Notes under the pieces: model-generated
What the model saw: only the letters and a program-made list of their open reading frames with translations
The model's database searches: none
What the model was told of the DNA's origin: nothing
Position numbers and translations under genes: made by a program
Shown here: positions 52,880-63,548 of the stretch, piece by piece
How positions within the stretch are numbered: position 1 is the stretch's first letter
Layout of the letters: each line of letters opens with the position of its first letter
Origin: Galeopsis tetrahit
Lineage: Eukaryota; Streptophyta; Magnoliopsida; Lamiales; Lamiaceae
Direction of reading: 5' to 3'
Assembly: GCA_963675135.1 (NCBI GenBank)
Contig: OY776131.1
Span: 38,897,381-38,961,380, forward strand
Length of the DNA stretch: 64,000 nt

Positions 52880-53318
52880 GACTAATTTTCTATATATTTA
52901 AACTTTTAGATGAAATGGAAATCTTTAACAATTCAATCCAACAGTTTCCAAAATAATGTCCTAATAAATCCTTAATTTCACATTAATCCATCTAAATCGA
53001 TTCAAACTCATAACTCTCAAATCTCAAAGAACATAATAGTAAAGTTTAAACAAGATACTATTAATTTATGACATTGTAATTTGTAATGCTCACAATTAGG
53101 AACTCTTGGAAAAGGCTCTGGATCATGAAATTTACACGTAAAAAAATCGCCTTTCCAATAATCAAAAGAAGCGTAGAATATTCGATTTGGACAAAATCCC
53201 TTCACTCATCAAATTTACGACGCTTCGGGTTTATTGGCCACATCTAACTGGTCCTAAACTATTATTGGACCAAGAAAAAGAACAGATTCCGAGTTTTTTT
53301 TTTCAGAAATTAATATAC
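52880..53318. repeat. Duplicated block D-E, copy 1
   Basis: This stretch (ccttaatttcacattaatcc..., tttacgacgcttcgggttta) recurs in direct orientation at 55875-56345 with perhaps 90 percent identity by eye. A 62-residue minus-strand ORF in this copy (53017-53205) is broken in the other, so it is probably not a gene. Confidence 0.8.
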
Positions 53319-53319
53319 A

Positions 53320-53430
53320 CAAATTAATTATCATCTTTCTACAAGTTCGAACTTTTAGATTTGACGAAATTTTTTCATGGTATCAGAGCCTAAAGGCTCA
53401 CACACACATCCTTGGTTCGATTTCTTTTGA
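53320..53430 (+). repeat. Dispersed repeat A, copy with primer-site-like word
   Basis: The stretch runs aattaattatcatctttcta, then cgaacttttaga, then TCATGGTATCAGAGCC and GGTTCGATTT. The 12-mer TGGTATCAGAGC equals an initiator-Met primer site; GGTTCGATTT resembles a tRNA B box. Related copies are at 42494, 54333 and (partial) 54573. Confidence 0.6.
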
Positions 53431-54330
53431 AAGCAACTCCACCAAATTTTACTTTTGAGTTCGCTCTATTTTCATTTTTTAAATATATACAATGTAAGCT
53501 ATACTATCAAAGGAATCTTGATGTAGCACAAACTAATACAAGATTTAATATACAACTAAATATAAAAGGAATATATATAACATATATTCCGAATACCAAA
53601 TAAATCAATTTGCCATGATGAATTTCCCGGAAGAAGTTCGCTCGACCTCACTAGGTCGGTGTGATCGGGAAAGTAAAAAACTTCCAAGAAACGTCATGCA
53701 CCAAAAGTGCACACATTTAATGTGTCTGTATCATGCATTAAATACGTTCGCAGGACACCAAACTTAACAATTGGCTGACAGAACGGAATCTCCTTGTTAT
53801 CAATGCGACATTAGAGGTATGCTTGCAATAAAGGAGGTTTCTCTATATTTTTCATTTTGTCTTTGATATACATGTAACGCACTAAACACTAGAACTAGAA
53901 TTAATGGTCGGGTAATGAATGTGTAAACACACTCTTATCATGCCATGGAGCCTTAAAGTGTGGAGCTCATCAACTCCCTCGTGTATTGTTTTCCTAGTAT
54001 TATTTGACATATACTATTTGTTTGTTTGATAGTTGAAAATCAAACTTCAGTATTATTATCATTTAATCTGTTCGAACAAACGGACAATCAACAAGCTTCT
54101 AAACTTTTTGTTGTCCGGCTAGTAGTCTGCTTTGGGGTGACTGGGTAGGCATTTGGGTTTGCTTGTTTCAACCCTGCTGTAGGGGTATAACTAGTTCAAT
54201 GTTTTGGGCGCGCGGGAAGTTGCAGTTTGAACGCTTTATGACTTTGTCGGGACGATGGTTGTTGGTCTAGTGATGCTATTGGTTTTTACGCCAGGTGTCT
54301 AGTGCATGTGTCCGTGGAAATTATTATAAA
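53431..54330. other. Unclassified, moderately GC-balanced non-coding DNA
   Basis: The base composition is more even than in its surroundings, suggesting a retroelement 3' region or LTR (for example ggggtgactgggtaggcatt near 54134). No ORF longer than 60 codons and no repeat boundary were found. Confidence 0.35.
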
Positions 54331-54332
54331 AT

Positions 54333-54695
54333 TAATATACAAGAATTAATTCTCCACCTCTTTACAAGTTCGAACTTTTAGATGAGACTTAATTTTTTCA
54401 TAGTATCAGAGTCTTAAGGCTCATGCCCACACGTCCTTAGTTTGATTATTGTTGAAAACAACTCCACCCATTTAAATTATCCACTCGATGGGCCTCCTCC
54501 TCAAAGAGGAGAAGTGATAATCCGGCCCATGCACGAGTGAGAAAGAGTATTAAGAAATTACTCCGTAATATATAAGAATTAGTTCTCTATCTTTTTACAA
54601 GTTCAAATTTTTTTGAGAGATTCTTTTTTTCATCTTGCCTACTCGCTTGGGTAGTTGGTTGGTTGGGTTCTCAACTTTACTTTTACAGTGGTTCT
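54333..54695 (+). repeat. Repeat A (full and partial copies) and block B, copy 2
   Basis: A full repeat A (54333-54460) is followed by a partial one (54573-54625) and by block B (catcttgcctactcgcttgg), which continues through gttctcaactttac, the uninterrupted version of the hAT target at 42632. Confidence 0.7.
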
Positions 54696-54697
54696 TA

Positions 54698-55529
54698 GGT
54701 TATCTCCAATCCTCGAATTCAAATTGCCATCAAAATTATCAATTTGTCACCAAATTTGAGTCAAATAGTAAAATCATCTTCAATCATCAAACTCAAATTT
54801 TAATGTTATCTTTTTTATTTATATTTTATTAAATATTTGTTTATCATCAGATATATAATTTCATATTTATATTTAAATTAAATTAATTAAACAAAAAAAT
54901 GTGATATATTTAATATAAAAATATAAAAAGAAACAAAATCAATGAAACAAAAACACCAAATTCAATTGCATAAAATATAAATTACATTACAATTTCAATA
55001 AAATGTAAAACTTAAAAATATAAATTACATATTTCTAGTCATTAACTTTTAAAATTAGAAAATGCATTTACGTATGTTGTATTACATTTAGTTAATTTTC
55101 TACTGTATTTTGTAATTTAAATTCGTAGTATGTTTATTTTTATCCTATTGTATTTCGTAATTTAAATTTATAATATGTATTTTTGTTTTCTATTGTATTT
55201 TATAATTTAAATTATTAACGCTGTCTTACAATTAAATTATATGCTTTTAATTTTTAAATATTCTATAATTATTAATCATAAAATTTAAAATTGTATCATG
55301 AAAAATATAAATAAGAGGATAAATTGATAACAAACAATAAATTAATAAATCAAGTAGACAAAAAAAAAACTGAGTTGAAATTTGAGTTCAGTTCCTATAG
55401 AACCTATCACTAAAATTCCCTCAGCGGTGGTGGTAAATTTGCCCCCCAAAAAAGGGGAATGGTGGCAATTGCACATTGGAGTATACTTTGAAGGAAATTT
55501 GAGTAATTGGTCCCCTGTTGTAGATGCCC
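54698..55529. mobile_element. PIF/Harbinger (Tourist-like) element, 832 bp
   Basis: The ends GGTTATCTCCAATCCTC and, inverted, GGGCATCTACAACAGGGG are of the Tourist type, flanked by TTA (54695-54697, 55530-55532). The related copy at 43372 reads ttcttaacat without the insert, confirming the boundaries. The interior is AT-rich and non-coding. Confidence 0.85.
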
Positions 55530-55874
55530 TTAACATGTTTTGCAGTTGAGCTCTAAAAATTTTTAATCAAAGTAAAAGCTCACACTTGTCCAAATTTGAT
55601 CTATAAGGCGGAAATTGATTTTGATACTTCTTCCGTTTATTATTAATTGAACAATTACTGTTTACACGGAGTTTAATGTAAAAATTGTTTATTAATATTA
55701 AAAGGGGTGTATTGGTTGTAGATTTTGTAGGATTTTTTTGAACTTTCAAAGTCTGGGTGTACATAAGGCGGAGCACACTCATGGTGGACGTACAGAGAAA
55801 GTACATATGAATTGCTATAATCTATCTCTACAAGTTTAACCTTTTAGATTGATATTTAATTCTTTTATGATATT
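55530..55874. repeat. Block C copy 2 and worn Stowaway-like stretch
   Basis: Bases 55530-55620 match 43373-43475. Bases about 55627-55805 start cttcttccgttta and end gtacagagaaagta, like a worn Stowaway MITE. The copy 1 locus instead holds the RADIALIS-like gene region between blocks C and D. Confidence 0.5.
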
Positions 55875-56345
55875 AAAGCTTATATTTTTTACACATTTAA
55901 ACTTTTAAATGTGATGAAATTTTTTAACAATTCAATTTAACGGTTTACAAAATAACGATAAAAACCTGTGCATAGTATTAGGCAAGTGTCCTAATAAAAT
56001 CCTTAATTTCACATTAATCCATCTAAATCGACTCAAACTCATAACACTCAAATTTCAAAGAACATAATAAAGTTTAAACATGATAGTATTAATTTGCGTC
56101 TGGATAATTTATCACATTGTAATTTGTAATGCTCACAATTAAGAACTCTTGGAAAAAGCTCAGGATCATGAAATTTACACGTAAAAAAAAATCGCTTTTC
56201 CAATATTAATCAAAAGCGTAGAATATTCGATTTGGACAAAATCCCTTCACTCATCAAATTTACGACGCTTCGGGTCTATTGGCCACATCTAACTGGTCCT
56301 AACTATTATTGGGCCAAGAAACAGAACAGATTCTCAGTTTTTTTT
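55875..56345. repeat. Duplicated block D-E, copy 2
   Basis: It matches 52880-53318 in the same orientation and both copies end at a T-rich tract before diverging. Confidence 0.8.
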
Positions 56346-56542
56346 TTTCGCCCAATAAAGGGTATCAACCCTATTCCAAAAGGGATCACTAATTTTTAAG
56401 TTTGGAATCTATAATCCGAACTAAAATAAAAATTTTTATCCTAAAATATACATTCGATTTTGTACATATCAAATAACTGAAATACTCTTCTAATCCTTTC
56501 ACAATTACAGTTCGCTGCGCCCTTTACTAGAAAGTCAAGGGG

Positions 56543-56753
56543 CTTGAAAGCTTACCTTATTAGTATTAGAGAAAGGTTTGGAGTTTTCGCCCCAAGGGGT
56601 CGTTAAACCGTAGCTTGCTGCTGAAAAATGAAACGAATAGGCTAGCGTGGCTCGTTTCTCTCATCAAGCTCTCCACCCCCTAACTCAACATCAACATCTA
56701 TAAATGAAAAAAAGTCCTTTCTCCTTTTCATAATAATAAGGTAAGCTTTCAAG
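56543..56753. repeat. Perfect 20-bp inverted repeat with a 171-bp loop
   Basis: CTTGAAAGCTTACCTTATTA (56543-56562) is complemented exactly at 56734-56753. The loop has higher GC than its surroundings, and gtagcttgctg occurs in the loop and again just outside the right arm. Confidence 0.85.
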
Positions 56754-56945
56754 TCGTAGCTTGCTGGTTTTTTCATCATTCAATCCACAAACCATCTACA
56801 ATTCAATTCAACATATCTATCAAATGGGTCTGCAAGTTTCAAATATTAATCTATGATCTCAAACAAGCTATTTCTGAACTTGGTACAACCGTACAATGCC
56901 CTTCACGACTTTCTATTATCACAGTCTTAATTTTGGGACTTAAAA

Positions 56946-58056
56946 GAGAAAATATCATTTTACGTCCTGTAATTTAGGCCTAATCCAATTAATATCCTTT
57001 AAGTTTTTACTTTTTCAATTAACGTCCTTTTTGGTCCAATTTAAATCCTTTTTACCGGAAATTTTTCAAACTCACCGGAATTTGAAGAATAAATTGGGAT
57101 TCCGGCAAAATAGTCCAATTTACATCCTTTAAGTTTGAAAATTAAAATTTAATAAATAAATTTTCTAAAAATATCATTCAAAATTTTAAAATATTATTAA
57201 AAATCCGAAAATATCATTAAAATTAAAAACTATAAAATGTGTAAATTAAAATTTAAAATATATTGTTTAATTTTTTTAAAATCTCATTAAAATTTATAAA
57301 ATGTGTTAAATAAAAATAAAAAAATTTACAATTCAAAAAATCGAAAATGTTTAACTTAAAATTAAGAAATTAAAAAATCTCATTAAAAATTCTAAAAATC
57401 TCTTTAATTTTTTTAAAATGTGTAGATTAAATATTAAAAATTCTAAAAACCCAATAAGAATAATAAAAATTATTAAAAAATTAGACTTGATTCGGACTCA
57501 TCCGCCATTAAAGTTTTTCTCGAACTCCTAATTTTTTTTTTTTGTATTCCACGTCTTGATTGATTGTAAAACCGTGTCAAATTCATTTTAATGAGGTTTT
57601 TAGAATGGTATAATTTTTTATTTTATTTTAAACATTTTTAAAATTTTAATTTATAGAATTTTTATATTTAGAATTTTATGTTTTTCTGAGATTTTTAGAA
57701 AATTTTTATTTTTAATTTACAAATTTTTCAAATTTTAGATTTTTTAATTTTTTTTAGAATTTTCTGAATTTTTTATTTTTATTTTACACAATTTATAAAT
57801 TTTAATGATATTTTTTGTTTTTAATGAGATTTTTAATTTTTTTCTGAATTTTTTAATTCTTAATTTCTAATTTTCAAACTTAAAGGACGTAAATTGGACT
57901 ATTTGATCGAAATTCCAATTTTTCGACGAAAAGGATATAAATTGGACTTAAAAGGACATAAATTGGACACCCTAGGACGTAAATTGAAAAATTGAAAAGT
58001 TAAAGGATATAATCTGGATTAGGCCTAAGTTACAGGACGTAAAATGAAATTTTCTC
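56946..58056. mobile_element. Foldback/Mutator-like element with long inverted repeats, 1111 bp
   Basis: The left end gagaaaatatcattttacgt and the right end pair over roughly 150-190 bp with gaps (left: aggcctaatcc, gtcctttttggtccaattta; right: the complements). The 9-bp duplication gacttaaaa flanks it (56937-56945, 58057-58065). The interior is AT-rich with repeated aaattctaaaaatctcattaa words. No ORF. Confidence 0.88.
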
Positions 58057-59056
58057 GACTTAAAACCACAAGTAGTAAATTTCACTATTGGATAGTGAGA
58101 GTGGATGTAGGCTTATTGGCTGAACCACTATACAATCTCTCGTCTCATATACATTCAATATTTATTTTACATTTCATATTATTAGAATTAGTAATTCGTA
58201 TAAATAGCCGGATTGAAAGATCGAGCTGAGTAGACGAGTTAACTATACCTTACAAAGTTCGAAAGGTTTTTCATATTAAGAAGCGAGTATAAATATAAAT
58301 GGCTCATAAATGCGCATATTACTTTTTAGATTGGTATAACTAAGTTTTGTTATTAGTCGACTAATTTAGCTGTGAAGTTAAGATCAGTATACTAAGTACT
58401 TAGCTGAGTTAATATTAGTAGACTAAAGAAAACTATACTCTGATAAATTTTGGGAAAAGTTTAAAAAGTCTATTTACCCCTCCCCTCTATATTTGTTGCT
58501 TTAACTCAATCTTAACTCACTTTCTAGGACCAACACTTGATGACACTCACACCTTGGGGTTCACGTTACATCATGACTCCCCCTTCTCACTTCATTGCTT
58601 CACTGACGTTGACTGGGTTGTTGACTGCGATGACCGCTCCTCTATTAGGGCTAGGGGTGGCAATTTTTGACACGACACGATAGCACGATACGAATCCGAC
58701 ACGAAAATTGCGGGTTAGTGTTTGGCCTTATCGGGTTCGTGTCGTTATCGGGTCGACCTGATAACGACACGAAAATTTCGTGTCGGGTTCGTGTCAACCC
58801 GTTAAGCACGATAAAATTAACAGGTAACCCATTAAACTGTTAACAACCCGACACGTATCTGATAATAACACGATAGTGACACAATAATTTTTTATATTTA
58901 TATAAATATATTATTTTTTATATATTTAATACAATTTTAAATTAATTTATTTTCTTATCGTGTCGTTATCGTGTTGTTATCGTGTTACGTGTCGTTATCG
59001 TGTCGTGTCACGTCGACACGAAAATTATCGTGTCGTGTCGACACGAAACACGACAC
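57162..59056. repeat. 1.9-kb tandem duplication, unit 1
   Basis: It starts inside the foldback element (tttctaaaaatatc) and ends inside the hAT MITE (cgacac), where unit 2 follows immediately. It contains the right half of the foldback element, a copia relic segment and the left part of the MITE. Confidence 0.92.
58652..59056. mobile_element. hAT MITE, right end truncated by the duplication junction
   Basis: It starts TAGGGGTGGCAATTTTTGAC after ATTAGGGC, as in the intact copy at 60548. It ends at 59056 in cgacac, where the second duplication unit begins. Confidence 0.85.
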
Positions 59057-60976
59057 TTTCTAAAAATATCATTCAAAATTTTAAAATATTATTAAAAATC
59101 CGAAAATATCATTAAAATTAAAAACTATAAAATGTGTAAATTAAAATTTAAAATATATTGTTTAATTTTTTTAAAATCTCATTAAAATTTATAAAATGTG
59201 TTAAATAAAAATAAAAAAATTTACAATTCAAAAAATCGAAAATGTTTAACTTAAAATTAAGAAATTAAAAAATCTCATTAAAAATTCTAAAAATCTCTTT
59301 AATTTTTTTAAAATGTGTAGATTAAATATTAAAAATTCTAAAAACCCAATAAGAATAATAAAAATTATTAAAAAATTAGACTTGATTCGGACTCATCCGC
59401 CATTAAAGTTTTTCTCGAACTCCTAATTTTTTTTTTTTTGTATTCCACGTCTTGATTGATTGTAAAACCGTGTCAAATTCATTTTAATGAGGTTTTTAGA
59501 ATGGTATAATTTTTTATTTTATTTTAAACATTTTTAAAATTTTAATTTATAGAATTTTTATATTTAGAATTTTATGTTTTTCTGAGATTTTTAGAAAATT
59601 TTTATTTTTAATTTACAAATTTTTCAAATTTTAGATTTTTTAATTTTTTTTAGAATTTTCTGAATTTTTTATTTTTATTTTACACAATTTATAAATTTTA
59701 ATGATATTTTTTGTTTTTAATGAGATTTTTAATTTTTTTCTGAATTTTTTAATTCTTAATTTCTAATTTTCAAACTTAAAGGACGTAAATTGGACTATTT
59801 GATCGAAATTCCAATTTTTCGTCGAAAAGGATATAAATTGGACTTAAAAGGACATAAATTGGACACCCTAGGACGTAAATTGAAAAATTGAAAAGTTAAA
59901 GGATATAATCTGGATTAGGCCTAAGTTACAGGACGTAAAATGAAATTTTCTCGACTTAAAACCACAAGTAGTAAATTTCACTATTGGATAGTGAGAGTGG
60001 ATGTAGGCTTATTGGCTGAACCACTATACAATCTCTCGTCTCATATACATTCAATATTTATTTTACATTTCATATTATTAGAATTAGTAATTCGTATAAA
60101 TAGCCGGATTGAAAGATCGAGCTGAGTAGACGAGTTAACTATACCTTACAAAGTTCGAAAGGTTTTTCATATTAAGAAGCGAGTATAAATATAAATGGCT
60201 CATAAATGCGCATATTACTTTTTAGATTGGTATAACTAAGTTTTGTTATTAGTCGACTAATTTAGCTGTGAAGTTAAGATCAGTATACTAAGTACTTAGC
60301 TGAGTTAATATTAGTAGACTAAAGAAAACTATACTCTGATAAATTTTGGGAAAAGTTTAAAAAGTCTATTTACCCCTTCCCTCTATATTTGTTGCTTTAA
60401 CTCAATCTTAACTCACTTTCTAGGACCAACACTTGATGACACTCACACCTTGGGGTTCACGTTACATCATGACTCCCCCTTCTCACTTCATTGCTTCACT
60501 GACGTTGACTGGGTTGTTGACTGCGATGACCGCTCCTCTATTAGGGCTAGGGGTGGCAATTTTTGACACGACACGATAGCACGATACGAATCCGACACGA
60601 AAATTGCGGGTTAGTGTTTGGCCTTATCGGGTTCGTGTCGGGTTCGTGTCAACCCGTTAAGCACGATAAAATTAACAGGTAACCCATTAACCTGTTAACA
60701 ACCCGTTAATCTGCTATTTACCTGATATGACACGACACGATAATGACACGTATCTGATAATAACACGATAATGACACAATAATTTTTTATATTTATATAA
60801 ATATATTATTTTTTATATATTTAATACAATTTTAAATTAATTTATTTTCTTATCGTGTCGTTATCGTGTTGTTATCGTGTTACGTGTCGTTATCGTGTCG
60901 TGTCACGTCGACACGAAAATTATCGTGTCGTGTCGACACGAAAATTATCGTGTCGTGTCGACACGAAACACGACAC
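59057..60976. repeat. 1.9-kb tandem duplication, unit 2
   Basis: It repeats 57162-59056 with very few substitutions (for example tttttcgac to tttttcgtc) and some indels within the MITE. Its right edge continues into the intact MITE end. Confidence 0.92.
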
Positions 60977-60999
60977 GATAGCACGATTTGCCAGCCCTA
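60548..60999. mobile_element. hAT MITE, complete, 452 bp
   Basis: The ends TAGGGGTGGCAA and, inverted, TAGGGCTGGCAA flank an interior built from cgtgtcg, cgacacga and ttatcgtg words in both orientations. The 8-bp duplication ATTAGGGC lies at 60540-60547 and 61000-61007. It sits inside the copia relic RNase H. Confidence 0.9.
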
Positions 61000-61240
61000 A
61001 TTAGGGCTTATATTGTATATCTTGGAGCCAACCCCATCTACAGTAACAATATTGGGGTTACTTATTTTGAATGATGCACATTGCAATAGATTATCATTTT
61101 GTCCGAGATCTAGTGCGCACTTAGTTTCGGGTATCTCACGTTTCCTCTACAGACCAACTGGTAGATGCTCTAACGAAGCCACTCACCTTGACTTGTCTCC
61201 ACTTACTTATGTTCAAGATTGGTGTCATTGATAGTACTCC

Positions 61241-61678
61241 ATCTTGATGGTGTATATTAATTAGAATATTATATATACTTTGGGATATTATATATGTTTT
61301 ATATCTCACATCTCTTTTACATAAACATACATGCTTTGGGATATTATATAAAATGTTATGTATCCCACATCGGTTTACATAAACTCAATGGGGTGTCTTG
61401 TACTTGTTTTTAATTCACTCTACTCTATTTAGAGGTGATGAAATTTTATTATGAGCTCAAAAGTAATGACATTTTGGATAAAATTGTGGATATATGACGA
61501 TAATTTTCAATTTTAAGAGTGTACAAAATGTAAAAGTTATACGTAAGTGATCCAACATCAATCCTTTTTTATTTGTTTGATGCATGTCACATGATCAAGG
61601 TTGATATTATGTTATTAAATGTGCACATAATATGATGAGTATTGATGAAATGGAATTATAGAAATTAGAAATTAGAAA
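61241..61678. other. AT-rich non-coding DNA
   Basis: Two imperfect copies of ttgggatattatata... followed by tatctcaca or tatcccaca (61278 and 61338) may be part of the copia relic's LTR. No gene. Confidence 0.4.
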
Positions 61679-61690
61679 GACATAAGTATT
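61679..61690. repeat. LINE target-site duplication, left copy
   Basis: gacataagtatt matches gacataactatt at 63537-63548 with one difference. Confidence 0.8.
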
Positions 61691-61847
61691 ATCTCACTAC
61701 TAAATGAACTCCAAGTAATGATAAACAAATATTTCTGGGGAAGCTCATCCAACGTCACGAAAGGAATTAAGTGGATGAGGTGGCAATTGTTGTGTATGAA
61801 TAAGGCAGATGGAGGAAGGGGATTTCGTGATCTACATAATTTCAATT

Positions 61848-62097
61848 GGTAAAGTCTAGTATGCACTCGAGTGCATGTTGTGCACCCTAGTCTAAAGAAA
61901 AGTGTATGTTATTAAACTGAAAAGTACAACATAATATTACTAAAAAGTGTAAGTCACTATGACTAAAAATATTATTATACAGTTTAATAATTGAAAAGTG
62001 CAACTCAATTTACCAAAAAGTGTAAATCAATAAAACTGAAAAGTGCAACATGGACTAGGGTGCACAACATGCACTCGAGTGCATAGCAGACCAACCC
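61848..62097. mobile_element. 250-bp Mutator-like MITE, copy B
   Basis: It is the same length as copy A at 45280-45529 and in the opposite orientation, with ends GGTAAAGTCTAGTATGCACT and ...GCAGACCAACCC. It is flanked by the 9-bp duplication atttcaatt (61839-61847, 62098-62106), inside the LINE coding region. Confidence 0.93.
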
Positions 62098-62106
62098 ATT
62101 TCAATT

Positions 62107-63521
62107 TGGCTCTAGCTTCTTGAAAAGATGGGATGGCGCCTGACTATGGAGCCCGATGCCCTGGTTTGCCAAGTTCTCAAAGCCCGATACTTCCCGAGAG
62201 ATGATTTTATTTCGACAAATCCAGGATGGTGCCCGAGTTATATTTGGACCAGCATTCGAGCAAGTCAGGACCTCATCCGAGAAGGAATTAAATGGAAATT
62301 GGCACGGGTCAGTCGATTTGTGTATGGGGAGATGCATGGATAGGTGATTCAGCAAATGGCCATGTTGTTTCTGATTTAGTGGAGGGACTGGAGGATATGA
62401 GGGTTTCAGGTTTTTTCGACCCAATTTCTCGAAGGTAGGATGAAAAGCTGGTTAAAGAGTTGCTACCCTTGATGCCCAAAGTATAATCTGCACTCCACTT
62501 CCTCCCCTGGGAGCTGTTGATAAGTTGATATGGTATCCAGAAAAGAAGGGGAGATACAATGTTAAGATGGGATATAAAAAATTAATGCTTACGGAAAGCT
62601 TCGAGAATCTTCGGGTGAATGGAAACTGGGGGCCTATTTGAAAGCTTGCTGCCCCTAAGGTGAAGGAGTTATTATGGCGAGTTGCTTGAAATGTTTTGCC
62701 CACTAGAAGGACAAGAGAGTGGTGCATGATCTGAACTGCCCGTTGTGCGATGGGGAAGTGGAAGATGGATTGCATTTGTTTATTGAATGTGAATATGCGA
62801 AGGCTAGCTTGTTGGAACAACGTGGGGTCTCAGACTTATGCGATCTGGTTTTGGAGATGTGCAATAGACCAATTCCGGAGATCACAGCGTGCATGCTTTG
62901 CGATGGTTTTTTTAGCAAATTTGGAAGGAGCGCAATTCCATGGTTTGGGGGAGTACTAGAAGGACACCTATCGAAGTTGTCCATGCTTCATCAGTATTTT
63001 GGAGTGAGTGGAGACAGCACAACTTTATTGTTTCGTCAAATGAGGGTAATCCCAGAAATTCCAGCGTGTCTTGCCCGGCTTGGCATGCTCCTGTCTTGGG
63101 CAGTACTGAGAGATGCGCAAGGCCATGTTATCAGTGGAAAATCAATGGTGATTCAAGGATTAATGGAGGTGGTTGTGGGAGAGGTAATGAGTTTCTACGA
63201 AGCACTTTTATGGCTCTTAGACCAGGGATTGGATAGTTGTGTCATTTAAGGGGATGCCAAGATTGTAGTGGACGCGATTAAGTCCTCGGAAAAAATGGAT
63301 TCCACTTTTGGTGATTACATAGAAGCTTGCAAGTTACTATCTCTCAATTCACGAATGTAACAGTGTCTTTTATCAAACGAAGTGCCAATTCCTTGGCTCA
63401 TTCGATAGTTAGAGAGGCCTGTCCGTTCGATAACTCTTTTTGTTGGATAGACCCACTAACGTTTGTGGTTGGACTTCCGGATATGCCTAGCGTTTGCAAT
63501 AATGAAAACTGGTTCGACTGA
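62107..63521 (+). pseudogene. LINE ORF2 C-terminal part: post-RT, zf-RVT and RNase H
   Basis: Bases 62128-62343 encode a typical post-RT stretch (MGWRLTMEPDALVCQVLKAR, then YFPRDDF). Around 62640-62800 come AAPKVKELLWRV and CPLCDGEVEDGLHLFIECEY, the zf-RVT module of plant LINEs. The frame from 62719 has QGLMEVVVGEVMSFYEALLW, followed after a stop at 63247 by GDAKIVVDAIKSSEKMD and later SFIKRSANSLAHSIVRE, the RNase H blocks. At least three stops or shifts separate these segments. The product is not expected to be functional. Confidence 0.8.
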
Positions 63522-63548
63522 TTTAAAAAAAAAAAAGACATAACTATT

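Larger units (their letters stand above)
56820..61240 (+). pseudogene. Decayed Ty1/copia relic, host of later insertions
   Basis: Near 60497-61030 the plus strand, once the hAT MITE is skipped, reads FTDVDW and then YIVYLGANPI, matching the copia RNase H start. Bases 61085-61190 read DYHFVRDLV and DQLVDALTKPL, the RNase H end. A weaker trace (YDLKQA, near 56850) may be RT. The relic is riddled with stops and indels. It was interrupted by a foldback element at 56946-58056 and a hAT MITE, and then partly duplicated. Family within copia is unknown. Confidence 0.6.
61691..63536 (+). mobile_element. 5'-truncated LINE (non-LTR retrotransposon)
   Basis: The element ends in a 12-A tail (63525-63536) and is flanked by a 12-bp duplication. 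It holds only the 3' third of a plant L1-like LINE: the region after RT, a zf-RVT-type zinc-binding domain and an RNase H domain. A 250-bp MITE interrupts it at 61848-62097. Stops and frameshifts abound, so it is a dead copy. Truncation at the 5' side is normal for LINE insertion. Confidence 0.85.

Noticed and set aside
53017..53205. 62-residue minus-strand ORF in block E
   Set aside because: The matching copy at 56060-56260 is broken by frameshifts, so there is no sign of conserved coding.
58044..58229. 61-residue ORF repeated at 59940
   Set aside because: It is repeated because of the tandem duplication and starts inside a foldback element end; no protein family is recognisable.
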